Origin: Ephydatia muelleri
Lineage: Eukaryota; Porifera; Demospongiae; Spongillida; Spongillidae
Length of the DNA: 64,000 nt
Direction of reading: 5' to 3'
Assembly (NCBI GenBank): GCA_013339895.1
Contig: JABACO010000023.1
Span: forward strand, 1,982,444-2,046,443
The notes beneath the pieces are model-generated. The model worked only from the letters and a program-made list of their open reading frames with translations, had not been told where the DNA came from and searched no databases. The position numbers were made by a program, and so were the translations under genes. This document shows, piece by piece, positions 9,601 to 19,880 of the stretch (position 1 is the first letter of the stretch; each line of letters opens with the position of its first letter).

Positions 9601-12491
9601 CAGCAGCATTTCCATCCTCATTACAGAAGTCGCACCCACCTTCCACGTTACTGGCACATACTGTACTCCCCAAGATAGCATTCGGGTTGAGGAGGATTGC
9701 AAGACAGTTTGGCTAGGAGGTGTTTATATGTGATCAAAGCATCATCAGGCAAACCTAGCATTTCCTTGAAGCATGTGCTTGTGCTAAGTTTGCATCCTTC
9801 AAACATCAGCTTCACATTTTGATGGAGAGCACATACGCACACATTATGAGTACCTGTTGTCCCAGCCAACACAACATATGAACTTTGAACGCCCAACCTT
9901 CACATCAGGATGCTCATTCTGAAATTGCCTATGCACCTCAATCAGGTTACTGAGAAGTAATCGCTTCTGCATTAACGTCTTCTTTCCATTTACCTTGACT
10001 GAAATGCAGTCTCTTTTCCTGGCATTATGTGACTGACAGCATCACTGAGGTAAGACTCCTTCACCAGCTGCACTGTTCTGTCACTCAGTGTATTACCAGG
10101 TCGAGAATTTGGCGTTGACAAAACTCCTTTGGATAAAACCAACTCTTTAGCCTTTCTCGCCTTATGCTTGGTTGCTCCAAATTCCTCCTTAATCCTCTGT
10201 AACGTCCAAGACTGCGGAAGAACTGTTGATACCTGAAGCTTCTCACTTTTTTTTGTACTCTCATTTAATTTTTTCTTTAGCTGCTCTAACAGTTCATGAT
10301 ACTCCTCCTCTTCCTTACATGGATCCAGGTTCAGCTACTTTCTAATGGTCTGATCTATCATCTTCATCTTACCTTCAGCATACCTTTTCTTGATCAATTG
10401 GAGACTGATCTAGGCTTACCAACAAAGAAGATATCCTAGAGGTTACCATGTCTTCTTGAGCTCCAAAATCGTCATCACTTGGCTCTTTGCTGGTATCAGC
10501 TGCTTCATCACCACTAGGACTGTCTAGGAACTGTTGGGGCGATGAGCGATTCTTTCTACATAAAGTGCAAAGTTTCTTCCCAGGAACTAGCTTTAAACCA
10601 CTTGTACTCTGCTGTTGGGCCATTGACACAGTGGTAACTTTTAAGGCCTCGAGTCACAGACCTCTTCTTATGAATACCATGTGGATCACAACACTTCTTT
10701 TGATTCATGACATACAACTTCAAATACGCAATCCTGTGTACAGTGGTTACTGAATGCCCCGTTCTGAGGTTCAATAGAACCCTTTCTTCCTCAGTTAAAA
10801 CATAACAATGTAGCACTTGATCCGTTGCTACAATTGTCATTCTGCAGCTCACCAAGAGGACAGCAACTTTCCACGTTGCGTTGCGCAATATCAATTGGTT
10901 GCGTGGCTAGTTATGTTATATGAGGTCAGTAGTTGGGTAAAGTTTGAACTAAATCAGAGAAGGTCATAGTATTTTTTGTTTGACTAGACATGGCTTTACT
11001 CAAATTGACTGCATTAGAACTGAGTACCATAAAATGTAAATGTCAATTGTTTTTGCTCAAGAGCTACGTGAACTGATCAACATGCATGCGTCAAAGCGGG
11101 ATGGCAATGAAGAGCCTCTAACATACGATGAAGTATTGATAGTAAAGGTAACAGCAGAGCTATGTGAAGTGTACATTTTCTCTGTCCTTCGGGTTTTCCT
11201 ATATCATGCCTACTGCAATCCACAGAGTGCTCTTGACATGAAAGACAAAACTGTGAAGGACGCCATGACACCCATAGAGGCTGTTTTTATGCTGGACTGC
11301 AACGACTTCATTGACACACATACTCGAGATCAGGTAAGTGGTCACACCCTTTTCCCAACAGCAACAAGCAAACTGGTGGGGAAATCCCATTGCTCTTAGA
11401 TACTGCTTCGAGGCTATTCCCGCGTGCCGGTATACTCGGATCGGAAGGACAATATTGTTGGAATGCTGCTAGTGAAGCGTTTGATAAAGCTAGACCCGCT
11501 TATGCGCACTCCGATCCTCCAGTTGAGTGAGGCCTCCATACCCCCTCCTACATGTCTCGCCAGCACACCGCTCTACGACTTGCTAAACCAGTTCCAAACG
11601 GGCAAGAGTAAGTCAGCATGCTGTAGTACATGTTCAGTGCTTACCTTCTTTCCCCCTCCCCCTTTATATTTATATGGAACGTTCTATGAGAAAATGACCC
11701 TTGTGGATTTTTTTTCAAGTTTTCAAATTTATTAATTTTCTACTAGGTACTAAAACCCTCTACAAAATGGTTCTTACGTACTTAAAGTTGGACTATCCGT
11801 CATGAAGTAATAAAGCACTGAATTTTTAATTAGGTGTACATTTCAATGGCAACGGTCAACTTCCATTGATTGTTCTGAAAATTTACAACTATACCACAAG
11901 CGCCATTATCTCATAGAACATTCCATATATCATTTGAATTGCAGGTCACCTGTCATTGGTGTACAGTGATGAACCAGGCGAGAATGGAGAGGTTGGTTGA
12001 TAGACCTCTGGTGACCTCCCATCTAACTTAATTCTTCCCTGTCCTCCAAAAATAATCCAGCATACATTATTAGGAATCATCACTTTAGAGGACGTGATGG
12101 AGGAGCTGATAGGAGAGGAGATATTTGATGAGACAGACCTCTACGTCACAATGCAGAAGAGGGTGAGAGACGAGAAACAGCTGAAGGTCGACATGCAACG
12201 AAGGGTGGCCGTTGCCCGCGCCAAACTGGCCCACCATCGCCAAAGTCTTGCCCACATTGATAGTGAATCGATTGCAAGTAGACGTTTTGCTCGTAGGAGC
12301 CAATCTCAGACATTTGCTCCAATGACATCAGCCAGAACATCATTACTATCCATTCCGGACCAGGACCAAGAGGTAAGGTGAGGAGATAGGATTGTCAGCA
12401 GTTTGACCATTCTTTTTTTACTTTTCACACCAATCAACAGGTTGACCCTTTCGAAGGTTCAACTCCTGGTTATGGCAGCATCAACTCCTGA
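6639..12491 (+). CDS. DUF21/CBS-pair membrane protein (CNNM/Mam3-type metal transporter family)
   Basis: Ten exons: 6639-6792, 6864-7122, 7209-7268, 7659-7765, 11062-11147, 11226-11333, 11400-11607, 11945-11995, 12074-12372, 12441-12491; all phases agree and give 460 residues. The amino-terminal half is a DUF21 membrane domain: a first hydrophobic segment ([17 protein letters not shown]), then [46 protein letters not shown] and [17 protein letters not shown]. The carboxy half is a CBS pair ([52 protein letters not shown]). Relatives handle Mg2+ or other divalent cations at membranes. The length and layout resemble the short fungal and plant DUF21-CBS proteins more than vertebrate CNNMs with a cNMP domain. 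Intron 4 (3.3 kb) is inflated by a transposon. Substrate is inference. Confidence 0.88.
8419..8690 (-). pseudogene. Transposase-like pseudogene, carboxy-terminal block
   Basis: A minus-strand frame encoding [33 protein letters not shown] and [13 protein letters not shown]. This matches the small carboxy-terminal domain expected after the HSFHSYSP block. It is collinear with the amino-terminal block on the minus strand, with the inverted segment between them. Confidence 0.7.
8685..9117 (+). pseudogene. Transposase-like pseudogene, inverted middle block
   Basis: A plus-strand segment carrying [44 protein letters not shown] and [13 protein letters not shown]. In intact relatives this part follows the [10 protein letters not shown] block on the same strand. 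Here it reads the opposite way, and a one-base frame change separates NRKNFVNLA from [11 protein letters not shown]. Confidence 0.78.
9227..10894 (-). pseudogene. Transposase-like pseudogene, amino-terminal and central block
   Basis: Minus-strand remnants in several frames. In order: [82 protein letters not shown], then [20 protein letters not shown] and [13 protein letters not shown] at the lower end. Stops (for example near 10337) and frame changes show it is not expressed as one protein. The Asp in VIGDFAQNY could be a DDE-type catalytic residue; that is inference. Confidence 0.8.
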
Positions 12492-12620
12492 CACTGTGTT
12501 CATGTCAGCTTGTGCCAAAATGCTGCTGTTTATTTATAACCAATCTTAACATAACCAGATAAAGGAGGGGTGGGGAAAAAAAAAAAACCTGCTATTCAAA
12601 TTATTATTTTCGGCTGCACA

Positions 12621-14252
12621 CTAGGGAAGGAAAAATCGAAACGACTGTTCTATCGGCCTTCTACATAGTGGACAGTTGGAGATCTTGTCTGCACATGACT
12701 CGCATGTGCAAACATGGCCACAAGGTATGAACACCATGCCAAGGGGGTTTTCGAAACAGATCTGGCATAACTTGGAGTCATCGAGAGCACTGCTGCTGGC
12801 AATGCGACCCAGCATCGCTGATGGCGACATGGCACCGTGTAGTCTGGAGGGTGGTGGGGAAGGGGGTGTGGTGTGGAGAGAAGGCGCGGGTACAAAGGGT
12901 GGGGGTATCACCTACAGTGTGTGGGCGAAGAAAGCAGGCACATTAAACAGACAAAATAAAACAAAAACGCTCAAACGTTAAGTGGAATACCGTGTTTCTT
13001 GGCGCAGACGTGGGCGGTTCAACTGAATAGGATTGCGCAGGCCTGCGCTTCACGTCAAGACTGGGGGGGAGGCGAATGTCTACGCCGGCGTCTAGCATCC
13101 ACCTTGGGGAAGGCGAGTCTGCCTTAACGTCTCCGCTACAGAGAACGGAGCCATCCCATTGCGGGGTCACGTGCGCTGTGGGTTCGTTCGGAAACGAGCT
13201 GGAGCGTGCGTAGAAGGGAGGCGCAGAGAGAGTCGCGTAAGACGGGGGCAGGTAAACGCTCCTGTCCGAGTGTCGTCTGACTAACTCGGACGGGTATGAG
13301 TAGACGTTCCCTTCGTTGGCGAGCGACTTCTGTTTCTGTGGGTCAGTGGTTGGGACGGACAACAAGTTGGACACACGCCCCTGTGTCCGCCTGACTAACG
13401 AACAGTGCGGGCTCATCATCCGATGTTTGTCCGTCGCTGTGTCACCGGGCACCCAATCCTTCAACTCTACATGGCAACTGTAGCAACATAGGACGTCCGG
13501 TGGCTCGACCAAGTACAGTCCCGCTTCGGCCAATTCCTCTTTCGACTCTATTAGGTGTCTCCTCCAGTTTTTGAACGAACTCAGCCGTACTTCTGGAGAA
13601 CTGTAGTCGGGAAGGCGTATCGCGGCGTCGATGGCGATACTGGCAATGGGTCTACTCAAGCGTCTACTCAAGAGCTCGACCAAAAACTCGCACGAAGGGT
13701 TCAGTTGTCTGTGGATCTCCAGAGGCATGTCACGTGGTTTCCACTCCGTGTAGGTGACGGTGCACGAGAAGCAGCGGGCCTTGGTTCCCTCTCCCACGTA
13801 GTAGAAGCCGGCGCTGGCTAGATCGGAGGGCCGCACGGGAGCGCCCCGCGGCCAGTGTAGAAATGAGTTTAACCGTAAGGATGCGTCCGAGTACTGTGAA
13901 TCGATAAAGAAGTCATGAACTCTCTGCGCATGATTCGCGAGAAGAAACCCGCATCTCTTGTTGTAGATATAGTGCTTGCGCACAGGGTCTACTCTCGCAT
14001 TGTCCCAGTCCTCCACATAGATACCACACGAGGGGCAATTGACCTGTGTCTCCTGGCCGGTGTATATGAAACCAGCCCTGGCAAGGTCCTCGGAACTTGG
14101 GGCCGAGAGAGGCCACGACTGGGGATCACGTTTGAAAGTCTTGAGTCTGTCTTGATAGTTATTGGGGTCGCCTTCTTCTTCGTCACACCGTCGGTGTGGA
14201 TACGCTTTCCACGAATGCAGTCTCTATCGAACAGTTCCACACAAGCGGTCAT
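12621..14252 (-). CDS. Inhibitor-of-apoptosis protein, three BIR domains and RING
   Basis: Two exons are clear: ~14252-12991 and 12911-12621 (79-bp intron). Three BIR zinc folds each have the CX2CX16HX6C spacing: CPSCGIYVEDWDNARVDPV..HYIYNKRC, CFSC..HRQLNPSC and CYSC..HRMMSPHC. The carboxy end is an IAP-type C3HC4 RING (LCQICFENPLGMVFIPCGHV, NCPLCRR, ending FRFFLP). The protein would be an E3 ligase controlling caspases or NF-kB-type signalling, of the XIAP/cIAP class, without a CARD or UBA region in sight. The start is uncertain. An ATG at 14252 lies in a different frame from BIR1 and needs one extra base near the AAA at about 14206; alternatively a short upstream exon exists. Confidence 0.88.
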
Positions 14253-14653
14253 TGAGTAAACAAAGTCATCAAATTTTTGTCTCGGTTCCCAGACGTATAA
14301 ATGGTCTGGGAACGAGACGAAGACAGCACCACGGATGGATTACATCATCGTACATACACCCAACGAATTCGTCGGAGGATGTAGTTAAACGATACCGCGC
14401 AGTGTTATCAGTACAATTTAATGTGTACATATTCCAGCTACAAGAATTGCAATGCTTTATCCTTCTTTCCGCGACACCTTCTTTCGAGCACGTCTAAGTT
14501 AACGTCAGTACTTAGTGTTACTATTACCATCCTTGATCTTTGGAAATAATTTGAAAGCAGTTCATTTGATTACTTTTTCATCGTGAATAGAGTAGTGCAG
14601 ATGTACCTGATGTTCGTGCTAATCAATGCAAAAATAGTTTTATTCCTGTCACC
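14253..14653. promoter_or_regulatory. Divergent intergenic region, IAP / PPIL6
   Basis: About 400 bp between two outward-facing genes. No coding exon or confident promoter motif is seen. Confidence 0.4.
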
Positions 14654-15159
14654 ATGGTTACGTGGCAAACAAAAATGGCCAAATCGCTTCGCTTAGCAGG
14701 CCTTCTGTACAGCCCATTCTTTCACAAGGCCAAACTCATCTTAGACGTAAGCTAATTGGTAACATTGTATACCTTTTTGAAGACCTGTACTCCACACATT
14801 TAGCATTTGCACAGAATACAGCCAGCGGAATTTGGCTCACCAGAATGCATCGGGTTTCTAGAATATCAATGGAAAAGCTACATACATAATCTCAGAGGGG
14901 TACTGCAATATATTCCTAACCTTCATGCCCACCCACCTTGCTCTTGTAGGAGAAAGGGGGAGAGATGTGGGGATTCTCAGGCGACGCGATAGTTTTCTGT
15001 GACGACATACCTATCGGGCCTTGCGAGGCCGTTGTTACGTGGGCCGCAAATAACTGGGGATTCCAAGACTCCAGGCCTTTGGCCTTCTACGAAGCACTGG
15101 CAAAGGATGCATACAATGCGTACATTGCCAGAAAAGAGGTTATCCTGGATTTGTGTGTG

Positions 15160-15206
<47 letters not shown>

Positions 15207-16059
15207 TGTGTGTGTTTCCATGCACCCACCTCCTGCCCCAAAATTTATAACGAAAGGGAATTTACAAGTGCACATTCTCCAGAGCGCCTTCGTATTCATG
15301 GATGTATGCATAGAAGGTGAATACATTGGCAAGCTGGTATTTGAGGTATGGATATCTGCTGCTATTTATAAATAACAAGTGTAATTCCCTCTTCTCCTGT
15401 ATGCAGCTTTACAGGCACATGTGCCCAATCACCTGTAACAACTTTGTAGCCCTGTGTACAGGGGAGAAGGGTGTGTCTACGTCAGGGGTGAAGCTTTCTT
15501 ACGCTAACAGCCTGTTTCACCGCATTGTTAAAGGTGGTTGGATTCAAGGTGGAGGTTAGGATGCGATGGGGCGTATGTGTGGGATGTCTGCTTCATGGTG
15601 TGTTGTTTAATGTTTTAGACATCTGTACTGGAAGTGGTGCCCAAGGGGAGTCCATATATGGGCCAACATTTGATGGTATGGATGCTTGTGTAGGGTTGTC
15701 CCCTGTCCTATTTCGACTTCCTCTTCCCCTTTCCATACCCAATGCCCACAGATGAGAGTTTTGCAGTGCCACATGATACAGACGGAATTATCGGGATGGC
15801 AAACCATGGCCCCAACACAAACAACTCGCAATTCTACATTACACTCAAGCCAGCACCATGGATGAATAAGATCTATGTGGCCTTTGGGTCAGTTTCCAAT
15901 AACATGTTGATATAGCAAAGATAGCACATTATGGCTCTCAACAGTAGGGTGGTGGAAGGGAGCAGTGTTCTGGAGCAGCTGGGAAATGTCAAAACATACA
16001 ACGAACGACCCAAGGATTTTTGCCAAGTATCCAATTGTGGCATCTTGCCACCAATTTAA
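14654..16059 (+). CDS. PPIL6: Cyclophilin-like PPIL6
   Basis: Eight exons: 14654-14746, 14822-14899, 14950-15138, 15283-15345, 15407-15554, 15619-15675, 15752-15887, 15945-16059; phases agree. The ATG at 14654 sits in a good context (TCACCATGG). A PPIL6-type amino-terminal extension of about 120 residues (GLLYSPFFHKAK, FLEYQWKSYI) precedes a cyclophilin domain: YRHMCPITCNNFVALCTGE, FHRIVKGGWIQGGD, GIIGMANHGPNTNNSQFYIT, APWMNKIYVAFGRV. The catalytic Arg, Gln and Trp are kept, but Phe60 and His126 (cyclophilin A numbering) are replaced by Gly and Tyr. Prolyl isomerase activity is therefore uncertain. PPIL6 is linked to ciliated tissue in vertebrates. Confidence 0.93.
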
Positions 16060-16142
16060 TGACTATTTTCCTTTCTCTCTGAAATATTCACCTTTTTGAA
16101 AAAAGAAATCCAACATCAACATCTACATGTATTGCACATTAA

Positions 16143-16668
16143 TTAAACAATTGCAAGGTTACCTAACTTTTCTACAGCTTCCACACACACACTGGGGAAC
16201 ATTGATGAAGAGTAGCTGCCATACACAATGTATGAACTTGTCTGCACTGCAACAAAGCCAGACCCTTCCTGAGTACAAACGTTAAGACAGGTTAAGACAA
16301 GGTTACATACGTGTTTGTAGGGCGCCGGAGGCACGTGACAATAACATGCAGTTAACCTTTTTGGCATAAACAGAAGTCTTATCCGCTCTAACACACTTAT
16401 ACAAGGAGCCGTTGAAACGAATCCCCTGCGTTCTCGCCGTCGTGGAGTCCTCAAAAGCGCGCTGAAGCGCTGTTACTTGCTCTCCTGTTGGCTATATACA
16501 TGACTCAGTACGTGCATGATTGGAGCATTCCTAACTCCATGGCCACCTTACCTCGTAACCTGTAGAATTAGCTACAATCGTGCCGTCGCTTCTCTTTATT
16601 ATAGTGCAACACTCCACGTGTCCCGTTGAAATGAGCGAGTCTTGCAGAAGACCAGAAAGCACGTTCAT
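16143..16668 (-). CDS. PFN4: Profilin-4
   Basis: Three exons with matching phases: 16668-16552, 16479-16357, 16268-16143; 121 residues. It starts MNVLSGLLQDSLISTGHVEC, continues GIRFNGSLYKCVRADKTSVY and ends with YIVYGSYSSSMFPSVCVEA. These fit profilin-4 much better than actin-binding profilins 1-3. Profilin-4 is a divergent family member linked to sperm and cilium biology. Its ATG lies 47 bp from the ATG of the FAM228 gene on the other strand. Confidence 0.9.
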
Positions 16669-16715
16669 TTTGAGTGGGCGTGGCACCGTCGCCAAGACGA
16701 CGTTTGTACGACGTG
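16669..16715. promoter_or_regulatory. 47-bp bidirectional promoter between PFN4 and FAM228
   Basis: Only 47 bp separate the two start codons, so the 5' ends must share control sequence or overlap. The segment holds a GGGCGTGG GC-box-like string and, at 16688-16701, GTCGCCAAGACGAC. The latter is an imperfect inverted repeat resembling an RFX X-box, a site typical of ciliary genes. Confidence 0.5.
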
Positions 16716-18265
16716 ATGGACGGTAAAATAATCGTCCATTCGCCGGATCGCTTCGACGAGCTCTTTGGGGACGGTTCTGTTAACAAGGCAAGCAAAATAA
16801 TAATAATACTTGCTCTCCCGTGCAAGGTTTCGGCAGTCGGAGGAGGGGGGTTGAGGTGTGTGGGCGTGGGGTGGTTGCTGCTGAGACTTTGATTTTGTTG
16901 GTGTGCTGTACGGTGTATGTAAAATTTGCAATAATAATAAAACCTTTTCTCAAAGATGCATATGTGCTACAAAATAATAATAAATATTGATAAATGAGCA
17001 TATTTCCCTGTAGGCTCCTAAGAAGGATGACCATACGTCTCCCCCCTTACGAACATCGTCAGCGTCTCCTGCCGTGCAGATGAAAAGGATAGAAGAATGG
17101 CTATCGCGAAAGGCTAGAAGAAATGCAGTGGTCAGTGCGATGGTATTTCCCTTTGCCGATACTGTTTACAAACCCACCCCACACAACTGACACGCACAAA
17201 CACGACACCCATTAGAGCCTTCCAGACGACAATGACCTCAGCGCAATCAAAGAAGTCTGCAAGTCGATTTCTGATAGAGAAAAAGACCTTCTTACAGTAA
17301 AGATTTAATCGTTCACATTTTCAGTTTTGGTTTTAAAACATGTTTTTAAGGATCTGGGGAAGTTCCTTGATAGCCAGACAGGATACAACCAAAGCAAGAA
17401 GGAAATGTTGTACAAGAAATGGAAGGAAAGAGTCTTCAACCCCATCCAGAGGCAGCTCAGCACCCACATGGACCTGAGCTACTCTGTGCTGGACGGCAAA
17501 AAGAGAGAACTATTCTCGGAGTATCTCGCCTACAGAAACAAGCACCCCGTGTTCCTGGACACCATGAACAAGGACAAGTACGACCCTCTACGTTGGTCGC
17601 ATGACAAAGACGCTACCAGAGTAAGGACAAAGGCCAACCTGATCAATACAGTGTTGAGATAAGCCCCCCCAACACACATTCATACCCACACACACATCAT
17701 CAGGTGGCCACAGGCCCTCTGGATGACCCTCTGCTGCAGCAGAACAGAGCGCTCGAGACCGACCGGTTGGTCCTCACCAGCTGTGACGAGGGCCTGCAGG
17801 CGGCCCTGTCCCAACAACACCCGCCACTGGGCCGGGAGGACACTAACGCTCTCCTGTGGCTGGCCATGCAACTGGTCTACATTGAAAGTGAAGCCCGTAG
17901 GAGGAGCAGGTGAGCTCACCACTGTCCACCCCTTTATATGTCCACTCCCCGCCCTGCCCCCCCCCCTCAAAATGACCCTTACAAACTGATATTTTCCCAC
18001 CATCCACTTCAGGCAGGGCGTGCACAGCTCACACAACCTCTCCCACGTGCAGCAGGGCGTGGGGATATCGGAGGGAGAGTGTGGCGACGCCCACCACATC
18101 CCCCGCAAGAGAACCATTATTTACCCGAGGAAGCCATTGAAGCTGGAGTGGAAGGAACCCATTCAAACCATTGCTACCACAACTTGTGGTGATCATAATG
18201 AAAACCAAGACAAAGACATGTCCCCCGCTACACAAGCACAAGCACAAGAGGATCAGGCTGCATAG
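16716..18265 (+). CDS. FAM228-family protein
   Basis: Six exons: 16716-16787, 17014-17130, 17216-17296, 17351-17620, 17704-17909, 18013-18265, giving about 332 residues. The core motif (DLGKFLDSQTGYNQSKKEML, YKKWKERVFNPIQ, LFSEYLAYRNK, DKYDPLRW) matches the FAM228A/B family, whose function is unknown. The first intron appears to use a GC donor (AAG|GCAAGC). Reading on to a GT donor 42 bases later is also in frame. The carboxy end is low complexity (repeated QAQA). It diverges from PFN4 and converges on MPC1, whose stop is 177 bp away. Confidence 0.85.
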
Positions 18266-18442
18266 ATACACATAGCCACCAGGTGACGGCTTCATTCATA
18301 CTGCGCTTTCTCCTTTCTTCAAACTGCATTGTAGTAAAAGTGGAAACGTGGTGAACGCCATTTCGGGACATTACGCACCATGTGGGTGTACACATGCATG
18401 TAGAGGGTGTGTGGGAGTGTGGAAGAAGATGGCTTCTTTTTT

Positions 18443-18625
18443 TTAATGCGGGGAAAAAACTGCATACTTGTAGTGAATCAACCTCCCAAGTTGAATGGAC
18501 TGTGCTGAGAAGTTAGTGAGGTGACAGGCAAAGAGGAGGAGGTTCCTGGGCTTCACCCTCAGAGCAAATCTCATGAATAGTGATGAGTAGATCACCATAG
18601 CTGTGTGCAAGCATGTGTGTGTGTG

Positions 18626-18657
<32 letters not shown>

Positions 18658-19081
18658 TGTGTGTGTGCGTGCATGCGTGTGTGTGTGTGTGTGTGTGCAT
18701 ACCCACAAGGTTACGTGATTAAGCTAGGAGGCACACTTGCTTTCACCACCTACCACCAGTCATTTTTGGGCTAATGATTTCACAATCTTTCTTCATGTCG
18801 GCAAGCGCAGCCAGGGGCACACCCCAGTTTGCAACTGTGGAGAATAATGATGCAATCGTGGAGCAAGCAGCTGGTTCATCACCTACCTGGGCCCCAAAAG
18901 TGCTTTTGTTTGGCAGACACACGGGTGATAAGGAATCATTGCTTGCAAATGCATCACAACACACACTTACCGTGCTATGGAAGCAACAAATGTGGGTTGA
19001 GCGGGGAGAATCAAGATGGAGGAAGAAAGGAACATCAAATAAACGTCTCGTATAAAGCAACACATTCAGCACATGTGACAT
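18443..19081 (-). CDS. MPC1: Mitochondrial pyruvate carrier subunit 1 (5' end unresolved)
   Basis: Clear exons: 18600-18443 ([37 protein letters not shown]) and 18834-18757 ([24 protein letters not shown]). A 16-nt microexon at 18902-18887 supplies HFWGP and fits both phases, restoring the family motif STHFWGPVANWG when joined to an upstream exon ending in ...ST at 18971. That upstream exon, open to 19081, is weakly supported. MPC1 pairs with MPC2 in the inner mitochondrial membrane to import pyruvate. The intron 18601-18756 contains a TG/CG-rich microsatellite. Confidence 0.82.
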
Positions 19082-19880
19082 GGGATGGAAAGTATTCCGA
19101 CAGGACGACTCTCATGCTGAAAGGCAGCCAGGACAAATGCTAGTCCCTGCGGTGTGAGCTGGTCCGTGGACACACCTAGTACAGTGCGAGCTAGACTACG
19201 TGGACACGCCTACAATGTGGCTGGTATAGTTGCGCACAGCCCGACCTATGCGTCACGATAGGTCTGGTTTCACACTTGCAGGATTTATGAGGATCTGATA
19301 GCGCTGTGGGCTGCTACCACCCAATTATCAGAGCGTACCTAGTACCGATACGCAATGGGATAGATGGATGAAGCTGTTAGGTACTCATCTTGTATGAAAC
19401 ACCGAGTTTCGTTCATAACGGTTATTCTTGTCTGAGTAATAATCTCTGGTCGTGTCACATTTGACCTTTACATCGCCCATTCAAGACTACGTTTATCAGC
19501 ACCAACCTGAGTAGGTAGCCCCTGAACTCCTTGCTCCTGAGCTGTTCCCATGCTCTTTTGCTCAACCGCACTACAGCCATTGTTTACGATCCGGGGAATA
19601 TACCGTAATAAAATGTATTTCAAAACCGCTATTTTGCATACAGACCTCGTCACTGCAAAATAGAATCTTTTTTTTTTTTTAGCGAGAGGGGAATACTGTC
19701 GTCTTGCATTAAATCATGCACATGCGAGGAAATGAGACGCGTCGAGATACAACGTGCAGCACTGTGCTTCATGACCCCATTTTGTTGCATTTGGCATGCT
19801 ATTTATAAGGCTTCCAGTACAGTACAGCTATTACATTTAAAAAATAATAATTTGTAATATTATTTATCGAATGCTAATGA
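19082..19880. other. Intergenic, MPC1 / FANCG-like
   Basis: About 800 bp between divergent genes. It may hold the first MPC1 exon. No ORF or RNA gene that I can support. Confidence 0.35.

Larger units (their letters stand above)
7904..11001. mobile_element. Decayed TIR DNA transposon in DUF21-CBS intron 4
   Basis: Imperfect terminal inverted repeats of about 60-80 bp bound the element: left 7904-7964 and right about 10923-11001. They share blocks such as GAGTAAAGCCAT, TCAAACAAA, GATTTAGTTCAAACTT and ACCCAACTACTGACCT. Between them are three blocks of one transposase-like protein type that I recall as repeated in cnidarian and sponge genomes (motifs [47 protein letters not shown]). Numerous frameshifts and stops break the reading frame, and the middle block is inverted. 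No clear target-site duplication is seen. About 7985-8400 inside the element is not recognisably coding. Confidence 0.85.
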
